Shown: positions 26,224 through 34,825, counted from the stretch's first letter. The stretch: 64,000 bases of DNA from Lachnospiraceae bacterium (GCA_017938145.1 JAGBCB010000044.1:1-64000), one strand, 5' to 3'. Made by a program: numbers and translations. The notes: generated by a model not told the origin, from the sequence alone.

Positions 26224-27663
26224 ATGAATTGTCCGAAATGCGGTCAGGAGATCAGCAGACGTCGGAAACGTTGTGAAATTTGCGGACAGGACATCAGTGT
26301 GTATGAGCGCTTGGTGTATATCTCCAATTCTTATTACAATAAGGGTCTGGAGAAGGCCAGAGTCAGAGACTTGAGCGGTGCCATCGACATGTTGAAGAAG
26401 AGTCTGGAAATTAACAAAGAAAATACCGATGCCAGAAATCTGCTGGGTCTTGTTTATTTTGAAATGGGTGAAGTGGTGGCTGCTTTAAGTGAATGGGTTA
26501 TCAGCCAGAACTTTCAACCTCAGGATAATGATGCGGATTATTTCTTAAAGAAGGTGCAGTCTGATACTGTAGCCTTTGACGGAATGAATCAGACCATTAA
26601 GAAATTTAATATAGCCCTGGTAAACGCAAAGCGTCAGGATGACGACCTCGCAATTTTGCAGTTAAAGCGTGTCATCAGCCAAAATCCGAAATTTGTACGG
26701 GCATTGCTTTTACTTGCGCTGATTTATATGAAAAACTGCGAATACGAAAAGGCAAGACGTTGTCTTGTCAGAGTGCAGAAAATAGATGTAGCAAATGTCA
26801 CAGCACTCCGGTACCTGGAGGAAATCCGGCTAAATACCCAGCCGGGCGGCCAGACCACCCAGGAAGGCAATAAGGAATTTGAGGAGTCCTCTTTTTCTTC
26901 CCAGATTGTGCCGGTTACTTCCTACCGGGAGGAAAAACCGAATTTCATGGCGTTTATTACCTTTTTCCTTGGTATTTTAATCGGTGTGGCAGTGATTTAT
27001 TTTATGGCAGTACCGAATATCCGGCAGAGTATCAAAGAAGATTATAATAAAAAGGAACGCAATTACAGTGCGGTTATCAGTGCTAAAGATGTGGAAATTT
27101 CTACGTTGAAAAGCAACATCCGGATTTTGGAAACCAAAATCGAAGATTTGGAGAGAATTATCCGCCGTGAAGAAGGTTATACCTTAATTGATTATGAGCC
27201 GTATATTGATTTAATGTATGCTTATCAGGAGTATTTAAAGCAGGAGGCACCAACGGTAGAGCAAACAGAGAATCTGCTTTATGATGCTAAAAATCTTGAT
27301 ATGACAGACATGACGGATTTGTCTGCAGTAGCTTTATATGAGGATATGATAGCGGTATTGGAAAATAAAGCCGGTACCTTATATTTTGAAGAAGCAGTGC
27401 TGCTGTACGGAAACAACAATATGGAAGGAGCACTTCCGTTGTTGGAACAGGCTTATTATTATACACCGGACAATGCAGAAGTGGTGTATCATCTGGCAAG
27501 AACCTGTCATGAGCTGGGTGATTTATTCCGGGCTAAGGATTTTTATGAAATGATTTTGGAGAAGCATCAGTATTCTACCAGATATCAAGAGGCAGAAACC
27601 TATCTGGGGTATGTGACGGAGGCATTAAAAAATGTCACACCTACTCCGGTGGTAACAGAATAA
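26224..27663 (+). CDS. Zinc-ribbon, TPR and coiled-coil membrane protein
   Basis: 479 residues. The N-terminus is a zinc ribbon (CPKCGQE at 3-9; CEICGQD around 19). TPR-like repeats follow (NKGLEKARVRDLSGAIDMLK; ARNLLGLVYFEMGEVVAALS), and one membrane segment near residues 240-260 (FMAFITFFLGILIGVAVIYF). A coiled coil (KDVEISTLKSNIRILETKIE) and a final set of TPR repeats end in TPTPVVTE. The two TPR blocks lie on opposite sides of the membrane. It sits directly before the sporulation operon but is separated from it by a strong terminator. Confidence 0.65.
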   Translation: MNCPKCGQEISRRRKRCEICGQDISVYERLVYISNSYYNKGLEKARVRDLSGAIDMLKKSLEINKENTDARNLLGLVYFEMGEVVAALSEWVISQNFQPQDNDADYFLKKVQSDTVAFDGMNQTIKKFNIALVNAKRQDDDLAILQLKRVISQNPKFVRALLLLALIYMKNCEYEKARRCLVRVQKIDVANVTALRYLEEIRLNTQPGGQTTQEGNKEFEESSFSSQIVPVTSYREEKPNFMAFITFFLGILIGVAVIYFMAVPNIRQSIKEDYNKKERNYSAVISAKDVEISTLKSNIRILETKIEDLERIIRREEGYTLIDYEPYIDLMYAYQEYLKQEAPTVEQTENLLYDAKNLDMTDMTDLSAVALYEDMIAVLENKAGTLYFEEAVLLYGNNNMEGALPLLEQAYYYTPDNAEVVYHLARTCHELGDLFRAKDFYEMILEKHQYSTRYQEAETYLGYVTEALKNVTPTPVVTE

Positions 27664-27681
27664 GTTTACAAAAGATAAAGA

Positions 27682-27730
27682 GACGAGAGTCTGAAGATTT
27701 TTCTTTAGGCTCCCGTCTTTTATTTTTTTG
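27682..27730 (+). terminator. Intrinsic terminator before the spoIIA operon
   Basis: A 15-bp stem with G-U wobbles pairs 27682-27696 with 27703-27717, and an interrupted T run (TCTTTTATTTTTTT) follows. It isolates the TPR gene from spoIIAA. Confidence 0.85.
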
Positions 27731-27764
27731 ACGGAATAGAAGAATTGGACAAGGAGGAAAAATT

Positions 27765-28091
27765 GTGAAAACAGAACGGTTTGAAGTGTATGGAGGAACC
27801 ATGGTGATACACCTGGGTGAGGATTTAGATCATCATAATGCGGTGTATATCCGGGAAATGGCGGATGGATATGTGGATAAATATCCAATTGACCGGATTA
27901 TTTTTGACTTTTCAGGAGTGGAATTTATGGACAGCTCCGGAATCGGTGTGGTCATGGGACGTTATAAGCAAATGTCATATGTGGGAGGTGCGGTCTATGT
28001 ATACGGAATCGGAAAAAATGTGGACCGGATTTTTCAGATGTCGGGACTTTATAAATTGGTAAAGCAGTGGAATCAGGCGGAGGTAGAATAG
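27765..28091 (+). CDS. spoIIAA: Anti-sigma F factor antagonist SpoIIAA
   Basis: 108 residues, GTG start behind AAGGAGG. A STAS-domain protein: FDFSGVEFMDSSGIGVVMGR contains Ser58, the residue that SpoIIAB phosphorylates in Bacillus. Unphosphorylated SpoIIAA displaces sigma-F from SpoIIAB in the forespore. First gene of spoIIAA-spoIIAB-sigF, the universal order. A clear sigma-H promoter is not visible upstream. Confidence 0.95.
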   Translation: MKTERFEVYGGTMVIHLGEDLDHHNAVYIREMADGYVDKYPIDRIIFDFSGVEFMDSSGIGVVMGRYKQMSYVGGAVYVYGIGKNVDRIFQMSGLYKLVKQWNQAEVE

Positions 28092-28092
28092 C

Positions 28093-28554
28093 ATGAGAAG
28101 AAGCAGTACAAATATTTGTGAAATCAGTTTTCCGGCGTTATCGGAGAACGAATCTTTTGCCAGAATGGCGGTGTCGGCATTTGTTATGCCGGGGAATCCG
28201 ACCCTGGAGGAACTTTCGGATATAAAAACGGCAATTTCCGAGGCAGTCACCAATGCTATTTTGCATGGATATAATCAGGATGGAATAGGGAAGGTACATA
28301 TGCGCTTCGAGCGGGAAGAGGATTCCTTTACTTTTATGGTTTGGGATGAAGGTGTAGGAATTGAAAATGTGGAACAGGCAATGGAACCTCTGTACACCTC
28401 GAGACCGGAGCTTGAGCGGTCCGGGATGGGTTTTTCTTTTATGGAAGCGTTTATGGATTCCCTTGCGGTGGAATCGGAGCCCGGAAAGGGAACCAAGGTT
28501 ACAATGACAAAATCCCTGGGGACGAATGCAGATGCGTCAGTATGTGACGAGTAG
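28093..28554 (+). CDS. spoIIAB: Anti-sigma F factor SpoIIAB
   Basis: 153 residues. A serine kinase of the GHKL fold that holds sigma-F inactive and phosphorylates SpoIIAA. The N box is SEAVTNAILHGY (Glu50, Asn54), the G1 box WDEGVGI, and the G2 box RSGMGFSFM. The start lies 1 base after the spoIIAA stop. The C-terminus is a few residues longer than in Bacillus. Confidence 0.95.
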   Translation: MRRSSTNICEISFPALSENESFARMAVSAFVMPGNPTLEELSDIKTAISEAVTNAILHGYNQDGIGKVHMRFEREEDSFTFMVWDEGVGIENVEQAMEPLYTSRPELERSGMGFSFMEAFMDSLAVESEPGKGTKVTMTKSLGTNADASVCDE

Positions 28555-28563
28555 GGGGTGTCT

Positions 28564-29283
28564 ATGGATACCCAGTTGCTTATCCGGATGGCACAGGAAG
28601 GGGATAAAGTAGCAAGGGAACAAGTGATAAATGATAATGTGGGACTGGTGTGGAGCATTGTAAGACGCTTTATGGGACGGGGCCAGGAGGCTGAGGATTT
28701 GTTTCAGATTGGCGTTATCGGTTTGATGAAGGCAGTGGACAAGTTTGATTTGTCCTTTGATGTGATGTTTTCCACTTATGCGGTTCCTATGATCAGCGGG
28801 GAAATAAAGCGGTATTTACGGGACAACAACAGTTTGATAAAGATGAGCCGTTCCATAAAAGAAAACGGTTGGAAAATTAAAGCAGCAAGAGAGCGGCTGG
28901 TATTTGAACTGGGACGTGATGCTACCATTGAAGAATTAGCAGCTGCAACGGAATTATCGCCGGAAGATGTGGTTACAGCGCTGGAGGCAGGAAGCGAGAT
29001 AGAATCCATTTATCAAACCGTGTATCAGGGAGACGGTCACGAAATATATCTGGTAGACCGGATTAGAGAAGAAAAAAATGAGGCAGAAAGTTTGATTGAC
29101 CGTATGACGGTGGAGCAGCTTCTTGACAGTCTTAACGAAGAAGAACGGTTATTGATTACTTCCCGGTATTTTGAAGATAAAACCCAGGTGGAAACTGCAA
29201 AACTGCTTGGTATCAGCCAGGTTCAGGTATCCCGCCTTGAAAAGAAAATTTTATTAAAGATGAGAAAAAATGTGCAAAACTGA
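28564..29283 (+). CDS. sigF: RNA polymerase sporulation sigma factor F
   Basis: 239 residues from ATG 28564; GTG at 28558 lies inside the AGGGGG ribosome binding site. Sigma-F directs early forespore transcription. Region 2 is visible (GQEAEDLFQIGVIGLMKAVD, then FDVMFSTYAVPMISGEIKRY), as are region 3 and a region 4 helix-turn-helix (TQVETAKLLGISQVQVSRLE). The length matches the family. The spoVA genes that follow are known sigma-F/G targets in other species. Confidence 0.96.
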   Translation: MDTQLLIRMAQEGDKVAREQVINDNVGLVWSIVRRFMGRGQEAEDLFQIGVIGLMKAVDKFDLSFDVMFSTYAVPMISGEIKRYLRDNNSLIKMSRSIKENGWKIKAARERLVFELGRDATIEELAAATELSPEDVVTALEAGSEIESIYQTVYQGDGHEIYLVDRIREEKNEAESLIDRMTVEQLLDSLNEEERLLITSRYFEDKTQVETAKLLGISQVQVSRLEKKILLKMRKNVQN

Positions 29284-29343
29284 ATAAGCAGGAAGATTTT
29301 GCGGATACTATCAAAAATGCCAAAAGAAAGGTGTGGTGAGAAA

Positions 29344-29487
29344 GTGTCCGTAAATAGAAAAACCATTCTGTTGTTTGCAATTATTTTTATTATTTTAGTA
29401 GCAGCCGGACTGATTATTTATTCCATGGTGAATGCAAGGGATTATAACGGAATTTTTGTCAACGGAGTAAGGCAGGTGCTTTTATAG
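29344..29487 (+). CDS. 47-residue membrane protein between sigF and spoVAA
   Basis: GTG start at 29344, with AAAGG/GGTGAG upstream; an ATG at 29299 would add 15 residues but lacks a good site. The protein is SVNRKTILLFAIIFIILVAA, then a short outward tail (YNGIFVNGVRQVLL). It has one membrane segment. Its stop is immediately followed by the spoVAA ATG, so it is probably translated as part of the spoVA unit. It may be a forespore membrane micro-protein; the family is not recognised. Confidence 0.5.
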   Translation: MSVNRKTILLFAIIFIILVAAGLIIYSMVNARDYNGIFVNGVRQVLL

Positions 29488-30105
29488 ATGAGTACGGTTT
29501 ATATTAAACCGGAATTAAGCTGTCTTGTATCCCATAAAAAAATTACGGTGGCAGATGTTTGCCAGGTCTATGCCGCAGAGGAAAAAGTGGCAAAGCAGGT
29601 ACGTCAGGTGCCGTTGTTTCAAATAAGCAAGTCACAGGAAAAGAATAAGATTTCGGTGTCCTCCATGTATGTGATACGTCATATTATGGATGATGTACCG
29701 GGGGTAACGGTGATTAACTTGGGAGAACCGGATTTTCTTGTGGAGTATCTTCCGCCGGGACCGAAAAAGAAGTGGATGGATTATGTAAAAGCAGTGCTTG
29801 TGGGAATCATTGTATTTTTCGGTTCTGCGTTTACCATAATGACATTTAATGAGGATGCCAGTCTTCCGGTAATTTTTGCAAGGATATATGAAAGCGTCAG
29901 CGGAAATCCGGAGGGCAACGGCTGGCTGGAAGTGTCTTATTCTTTAGGACTTCCTTTGGGCATTATACTGTTCTTTAATCATTTTGCTTCCGCAAAATTA
30001 AGTAATGACCCGACTCCGTTGCAGATTCAAATGCGCCAGTATGAGCAGCAGGAGGATACCACAATTATTGAGAACGCATCCCGGAAAGGGGAGAGGTTGG
30101 AATGA
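29488..30105 (+). CDS. spoVAA: Stage V sporulation protein AA
   Basis: 205 residues. An N-terminal soluble domain of about 95 residues starts with YIKPELSCLVSHKKITVADV and ends with GEPDFLVEYLPPG, matching SpoVAA. Two membrane segments follow (VKAVLVGIIVFFGSAFTIMTF and SYSLGLPLGIILFFNHFA). SpoVA proteins form the channel that moves dipicolinic acid into the spore. SpoVAA is absent from many Clostridium genomes, so its presence marks this lineage. The gene overlaps spoVAB by 4 bp. Confidence 0.85.
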   Translation: MSTVYIKPELSCLVSHKKITVADVCQVYAAEEKVAKQVRQVPLFQISKSQEKNKISVSSMYVIRHIMDDVPGVTVINLGEPDFLVEYLPPGPKKKWMDYVKAVLVGIIVFFGSAFTIMTFNEDASLPVIFARIYESVSGNPEGNGWLEVSYSLGLPLGIILFFNHFASAKLSNDPTPLQIQMRQYEQQEDTTIIENASRKGERLE

Positions 30106-30515
30106 TGTGGTGGCAGAATGCGGTATATGTTATCGTCGGCCTTTGCGGCGGTCTTTTGGTGGCAGGCGGTTTGTTTGCATTTCTTGCGTTGGTTGGAGTA
30201 GTAACCCGGCTGGCGGCGGGAACTACGACGGCAAAGTATATTACCTTTTATGAAGATATGTCTTTGCTTGGCTGTGTAGGCGGAAATCTTTTGTTCCTAT
30301 ATAAGTTTGGGTTACCGCTTGGTAATGTTTTTTTAGGAATGTACGGTATTGGTTCCGGGGTGTTTACGGGATGCCTGGCAGCAGCATTGGCGGAAGTGGT
30401 AAATATGTTTCCGGTATTAAGCGAACGTGTTAACTTAAAAAAGGGAATGACAGGAATCATGTTGATGTTTGCCATAGGTAAGTTGATCGGTTCTTTGTTT
30501 GGTTTGTTGAGGTAG
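30102..30515 (+). CDS. spoVAB: Stage V sporulation protein AB
   Basis: 137 residues, four hydrophobic segments, ATG overlapping the spoVAA stop (ATGA). Contains GLCGGLLVAGGLFAFLALVG and GNVFLGMYGIGSGVFTGCLA, which match SpoVAB. It acts with SpoVAA in the spore inner membrane; its precise role in dipicolinate transport is not settled even in Bacillus. Confidence 0.85.
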   Translation: MMWWQNAVYVIVGLCGGLLVAGGLFAFLALVGVVTRLAAGTTTAKYITFYEDMSLLGCVGGNLLFLYKFGLPLGNVFLGMYGIGSGVFTGCLAAALAEVVNMFPVLSERVNLKKGMTGIMLMFAIGKLIGSLFGLLR

Positions 30516-30524
30516 GAGGAGCGT

Positions 30525-31025
30525 ATGGGTAAAAAGCCAATCAGTGCTAAAACAATTATGCAGGAGAAAAATGAACAGGAAAAGGCGAAACAGTATAATA
30601 AATATGTGGAAAATAAAACTCCGAAGCCGGATTTGCTGAAGGATATGTGGGGAGCCTTCTGGGTAGGCGGTGTTATTTGTACTCTTGGACAGGTATTCAC
30701 GAATTTTTATTCCGGCAGGGGAATGTCGGAAGAAGATACGGCTGCATTTACCACAATTTCTTTAATTCTTTTGTCGGTGTTGCTGACATCCTTTAACCTG
30801 TATCAGAAAGTCACAAAAGTTGGAGGTGCGGGAAGCCTGGTGCCGATTACCGGCTTTGCCAATTCCGTGGCGGCACCTGCCATTGAGTTTGGGGTGGAAG
30901 GTGAGGTTTACGGCAAAGGCTGTAAGATTTTTACCATTGCCGGACCGGTAATTTTATTTGGAATATTTTCCAGCTGGGTGTTAGGATTAATATACTGGAT
31001 AGGGACCTTATTGGGAGTGGTGTAG
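30525..31025 (+). CDS. spoVAC: Stage V sporulation protein AC
   Basis: 166 residues, RBS AGGAGG. The core SpoVAC features are present: WGAFWVGGVICTLGQVF, GMSEEDTAAFTTISLILLSV and the conserved GAGSLVPITGFANSVAAPAI. In Bacillus SpoVAC is a mechanosensitive channel for dipicolinate. In most spore formers spoVAC is followed by spoVAD and spoVAE. Here a terminator that includes the spoVAC stop codon ends the unit and the next gene is unrelated. Confidence 0.92.
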   Translation: MGKKPISAKTIMQEKNEQEKAKQYNKYVENKTPKPDLLKDMWGAFWVGGVICTLGQVFTNFYSGRGMSEEDTAAFTTISLILLSVLLTSFNLYQKVTKVGGAGSLVPITGFANSVAAPAIEFGVEGEVYGKGCKIFTIAGPVILFGIFSSWVLGLIYWIGTLLGVV

Positions 31026-31044
31026 CGCCACTCCTTTATTTATT
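31014..31044 (+). terminator. Terminator overlapping the spoVAC stop codon
   Basis: GGAGTGG (31014-31020) and CCACTCC (31028-31034) form the stem; the loop contains the TAG stop. TTTATTTATT follows. Confidence 0.75.
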
Positions 31045-31083
31045 AATACCCCCTAAATTTCGGTAAAGATTTGGTTAAGACAT

Positions 31084-31112
31084 TTGCTTTTCATCGATAT
31101 GTATAGTATACT
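31084..31112 (+). promoter_or_regulatory. Promoter of the DUF1538/PII pair
   Basis: TTGCTT (31084-31089) and TATACT (31107-31112) with a 17-bp spacer, 44 bp before the preferred start codon. Confidence 0.65.
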
Positions 31113-31155
31113 TAAATGGAGTATAATCAAATTACAGTAGAAAAGGAAGATGCTT

Positions 31156-32679
31156 GTGAGATTTAACAAATTATTGATGGAAAAGGTGTATGAATCCATT
31201 GCTGCCGTGCTGCCGATTACGGCGATTGTGCTTTTTTTAAGTATTAGTATAGCACCATTGACTCCGGGAACCTGGACTTTATTTTTCTTCGGAGCTTTGA
31301 TGCTTATTTTTGGTATGGGATTGTTTACCCTGGGCGTGGATATGTCCATGATTCCAATGGGTGAAGGTATTGGCGTTATGATGAGTAAAGCCAAAAAATA
31401 TGTCATTCCGCTAATTATTTGTTTTGTACTTGGTGTAGTAATCACTATTGCAGAGCCGGACTTAACGGTACTTGCCAATCAGGTTCCTTCTATTCCGAAC
31501 ATGGTTCTTATTTTGACAGTGGCAGTGGGAGTAGGATTGTTTCTGATGCTGGCACAGTTCCGTATCCGCAAACAAATTCCATTGTCTTACTTGTTGGTAT
31601 TCTTTTATGTAATTGTTTTTATTTTGGCATTTATTATTCCGAAAAATTTTGTTCCCGTGTCTTTTGACTCCGGTGGTGTCACTACAGGACCTATTACGGT
31701 TCCGTTTATCATGGCGCTCGGTATTGGTATGGCTTCCATAAGAAGTGATAAAAACTCCAGCACCGACAGCTTTGGTCTGACCGCTCTTTGCAGTGTGGGC
31801 CCGATTCTTGCGGTAATGATTCTCGGTATTTGTTATAAACCACAGGATGCGGCATATACCCCGGTTTCTTTAGTGGAACTTGATACCACCAAGGAAGTGG
31901 CTAGGGAGTTCCTTCGTGCATTTCCTCACTATGCGGAGGAAGTGGCTATAGCCATTATTCCGATTGTTGTTATGTTTTTAATCTTCCAGGCAATCTCCCG
32001 GAGATTCCACAAGCATCAGATTATCCGAATTGCTTTAGGTCTTATTTATACGTATATCGGTCTGGTAATGTTCCTGACCGGTGTTAACGTTGGATTTATG
32101 CCGGCCGGTCAGTTTATCGGTCAGTCTTTGGCAGGTGGTTCTGCACCGTTTTTATTGATTCCGATTGGTGCCCTTATCGGTTATTTTATCGTAAAAGCCG
32201 AGCCTGCAGTACGTGTACTTACCAAACAGGTTGAAGAAATTACCAATGGTTCTATTTCGCAAAAGTCATTGGGAACCGCACTTTCTATTGGTATTGCAGT
32301 GTCCGTTGGTCTGGCAATGCTCCGTATTTTAACCGGTCTTAACATTATGTACTTCTTAGTGCCTGGTTATGCTATTTCTTTGATTATGACATTTTTCGTA
32401 CCACAAATTTTCACCGGTATCGCTTTCGACTCCGGTGGTGTTGCCAGTGGTCCGATGACAACCACTTTCCTGCTTCCGCTTGCCATGGGTGCCTGTGAAG
32501 CAGCCGGTGGAAATATCTTAACAGATGCGTTTGGTATTGTGGCAATGGTAGCCATGACACCGCTGTTAACCATTCAGTTAATGGGTCTTTACAGCAAGCT
32601 GAAGAAGAAGCTGGCAAAGCACCAGCAGATTTCTTTGGAATATCTGGACGATTGTATTGTATTCTTTGATGAAAACTAG
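31156..32679 (+). CDS. DUF1538-family polytopic membrane protein, internally duplicated
   Basis: 507 residues from GTG 31156; ATG 31150 directly abuts AGGAAG and is less likely. About 12-14 hydrophobic segments fall in two similar halves. Each half carries the signature FDSGGV(T/A)(T/S)GP(I/M)T: FDSGGVTTGPITVPF in the first and FDSGGVASGPMTTTF in the second. The inverted-repeat-like duplication is usual for transporters. From memory this matches DUF1538 membrane proteins, whose substrate is unknown. The next gene, 14 bp downstream, encodes a tandem PII-like protein, so gating by a nucleotide-binding PII signal, as AmtB by GlnK, is a reasonable inference. Confidence 0.8.
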   Translation: MRFNKLLMEKVYESIAAVLPITAIVLFLSISIAPLTPGTWTLFFFGALMLIFGMGLFTLGVDMSMIPMGEGIGVMMSKAKKYVIPLIICFVLGVVITIAEPDLTVLANQVPSIPNMVLILTVAVGVGLFLMLAQFRIRKQIPLSYLLVFFYVIVFILAFIIPKNFVPVSFDSGGVTTGPITVPFIMALGIGMASIRSDKNSSTDSFGLTALCSVGPILAVMILGICYKPQDAAYTPVSLVELDTTKEVAREFLRAFPHYAEEVAIAIIPIVVMFLIFQAISRRFHKHQIIRIALGLIYTYIGLVMFLTGVNVGFMPAGQFIGQSLAGGSAPFLLIPIGALIGYFIVKAEPAVRVLTKQVEEITNGSISQKSLGTALSIGIAVSVGLAMLRILTGLNIMYFLVPGYAISLIMTFFVPQIFTGIAFDSGGVASGPMTTTFLLPLAMGACEAAGGNILTDAFGIVAMVAMTPLLTIQLMGLYSKLKKKLAKHQQISLEYLDDCIVFFDEN

Positions 32680-32693
32680 AAAGGAGGAGGCTT

Positions 32694-33365
32694 ATGGGTA
32701 AAACCGGTGCAATGAAACTGATTATCAGTTTCGTAGAACGTGGTCAGGGTAATGACCTGGCAAAATTTTACGCCGAGCATAACGTAAATTTTAATTACCG
32801 TTGTGTTGGTGTAGGTACTGCCTCTTCCGATTTACTGGATGTACTTGGTATCGGTTCGGCGGAAAAAGACGTTATTTTCAGTCTTGCTTCCAAAGTAAAT
32901 GCAGAGCGGCTGATGGATCGTTTGTCTGATAATCTTCAGAGTATCAGAGAAAAGGGTATCGTATTTACGATGCCGCTTACCGGCCTGAACAACGTGGTGG
33001 CGGCAGTGTTGGAGCGCCAGGGTGACGTAGAAAATAAAGGAGGAAACGACATGGATGCCAATGTAGCAAACAGTTTGATTTTAGTTATGGTAAATCAGGG
33101 TAACACCGATGAAGTTATGAATACAGCGAGAGCTGCCGGAGCAAGAGGCGGTACAATTATCCGTTCCAGATTTATGGGAGTAGAGGAGTTAGACGGCTTG
33201 TATGAAAGCATGCAGGAAGGCGAAAAAGAAATTATCGCTATGGTAGTACCGACTGCACAGAGAAACACAATTATGGAAACCATCAACAAAAAGCATGGTT
33301 TAAAGACCGAAGCCGGAGCAGTTATCCTTTCTTTAGGTATTGACCAGATTGCAAAACTGGGCTAA
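32694..33365 (+). CDS. Tandem PII-like signalling protein
   Basis: 223 residues behind AAAGGAGGAGG. Two PII-type domains sit in one chain. The first (residues 7-100) starts KLIISFVERGQGNDLAKFY; the second (from about 122) has LILVMVNQGNTDEVMNTARA and the GARGGTIIRSRFMG loop typical of PII folds. Classic PII proteins are single-domain trimers that bind ATP/ADP and 2-oxoglutarate and control transporters and enzymes. A fused pair should still build a trimeric ring with altered symmetry, or use one degenerate half. Its tight linkage to the DUF1538 transporter predicts direct control of that protein. Confidence 0.8.
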   Translation: MGKTGAMKLIISFVERGQGNDLAKFYAEHNVNFNYRCVGVGTASSDLLDVLGIGSAEKDVIFSLASKVNAERLMDRLSDNLQSIREKGIVFTMPLTGLNNVVAAVLERQGDVENKGGNDMDANVANSLILVMVNQGNTDEVMNTARAAGARGGTIIRSRFMGVEELDGLYESMQEGEKEIIAMVVPTAQRNTIMETINKKHGLKTEAGAVILSLGIDQIAKLG

Positions 33366-33395
33366 AATAAAGAAAAAGCTGGAGAAGGTGTTACA

Positions 33396-34094
33396 ATGAA
33401 TTATCACATAGCGGTCTGTGATGACAGCACCGCAGACAGACAATATATTAGGAACTTGCTTACGGAATGGGCGGCTTTGGTCGGCCATTCTGTTGTTATA
33501 TATGAATTTTCTTCTGCAGAGCAGTTTATGTTTGAGTACGAGGACAAGCAGGATTACGACATTCTCCTGCTGGATATCGAAATGGGAGAAATGGACGGAG
33601 TCACCCTGGCAAAGAAAATACGTCAGGTGAATGAAATGGTACAGATTGTGTTTATCACCGGCTATTCTGACTACATCGCTGAGGGCTATGAGGTGGCGGC
33701 CCTGCATTATCTGATGAAGCCGGTAAAGCAGGAAAAACTGTTTGAGGTGCTTCATAGGGCAGCGGAGAAGGTGCAGAAAAATGAGCAGTGTCTTACGCTG
33801 GAAAATGGTGGTGAGCTGATGCGTATTCCGTTGTATCAGATTCGGTATGTGGATGTACAGCACAATTATGTGACGGTGCATGCCAAGGAAGAAGTAACGG
33901 TGAAAAAAACTCTGGGTGATATAGAAGACTCTTTGGATGAGCGCTTTTTCCGGGTGGGAAGGTCTGCTATTGTAAATCTTTCCTGCATCAGCCGGGTCAC
34001 TAAAACGGACATCGTACTGCAGGACGGTACACTGGTGCCATTGCCGAGGGGAGCCTACGAAAAGGTAAACCGGGCCATCATTAACATGAAGTAA
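33396..34094 (+). CDS. LytTR-family response regulator (module 1)
   Basis: 232 residues. The receiver domain (1-120) has the acidic pair Asp9/Asp10 and phosphoacceptor Asp60 in DILLLDIEMGEMDG, with HYLMKPV at the switch Lys. The LytTR DNA-binding domain fills 135-232 (IRYVDVQHNYVTVHAKEEV; FFRVGRSAIVNLSCISRV). LytTR regulators bind pairs of short direct repeats about 21 bp apart and often control peptide or antimicrobial-related exporters. It is followed by a GHKL kinase and two ABC exporters, and is closely paralogous to the regulator at 50740. Confidence 0.92.
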   Translation: MNYHIAVCDDSTADRQYIRNLLTEWAALVGHSVVIYEFSSAEQFMFEYEDKQDYDILLLDIEMGEMDGVTLAKKIRQVNEMVQIVFITGYSDYIAEGYEVAALHYLMKPVKQEKLFEVLHRAAEKVQKNEQCLTLENGGELMRIPLYQIRYVDVQHNYVTVHAKEEVTVKKTLGDIEDSLDERFFRVGRSAIVNLSCISRVTKTDIVLQDGTLVPLPRGAYEKVNRAIINMK

Positions 34095-34129
34095 GCGGTT
34101 TTGATATATAAAAGGAACGAAGGAAAACT

Positions 34130-34810
34130 ATGGGATTTTTTTCAAAGAAAATCGATAAAAAAATAGCGGCCTACCAACGGGAACTCATTGAAACCCACTA
34201 CGCAGAGGTGGACAATATGTACCGCCAAATCCGTGGCTGGCGGCATGACTACCGTAATCACATCCAGACCATGAAGGCCTATGCATGCAATGGTGATTTG
34301 GAGGCAATTAAGCGTTATCTGGAGGAATTGGACACCGACCTTTCTACCGTGGATACGGTTATTAAAACCGGAAATCCGATGACGGATGCCATTTTAAATT
34401 CCAAGATTTCCTTGGCAAAATCCAAGGGAATCAATGTGGTGGCGGATGCCCACATTCCGGTGAAGCTTTCCTTTTCGGAAATTGATTTGTGCTGTATCAT
34501 CGGTAATTTGTTTGACAACGCTATAGAGGCAAGCATTAAGCTTCCCGAGGAAGAACGGCTCATTCGTGTGTACATGGACATGAAAAACACCCAGCTTTAT
34601 ATTTCCTTTACCAATTTTACGGCAGGAAAGAAGCTCTCCAAGCTTTCGGGGCGTTTTACCAGCAGTAAGGGAGGAGACCATGGATACGGTCTGGTGAGGA
34701 TGGATGCCATCGTGGAACGTCTGGGTGGATATTTAAGCCGAAACTCCGAGGACGGAGCCTTTACCACGGAAATCTTACTGCCTCAGGAGTTGAGGGAAAA
34801 GGAACAATAA
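34130..34810 (+). CDS. Membrane-free GHKL histidine kinase (module 1)
   Basis: 226 residues with no membrane or sensor domain. An N-terminal helix (KKIAAYQRELIETHYAEVDN) leads to the phosphoacceptor motif GWRHDYRNH (His39). The GHKL ATPase follows with N box GNLFDNAIEAS and glycine boxes GGDHGYGLVRMDAI. Kinases of the AgrC type normally carry six or seven membrane segments before this point. Their absence means the signal must be cytoplasmic or come from a partner, perhaps the ABC exporters next door. It pairs with the LytTR regulator 35 bp upstream. Confidence 0.88.
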   Translation: MGFFSKKIDKKIAAYQRELIETHYAEVDNMYRQIRGWRHDYRNHIQTMKAYACNGDLEAIKRYLEELDTDLSTVDTVIKTGNPMTDAILNSKISLAKSKGINVVADAHIPVKLSFSEIDLCCIIGNLFDNAIEASIKLPEEERLIRVYMDMKNTQLYISFTNFTAGKKLSKLSGRFTSSKGGDHGYGLVRMDAIVERLGGYLSRNSEDGAFTTEILLPQELREKEQ

Positions 34811-34825
34811 GCGAATACTTTAAAT

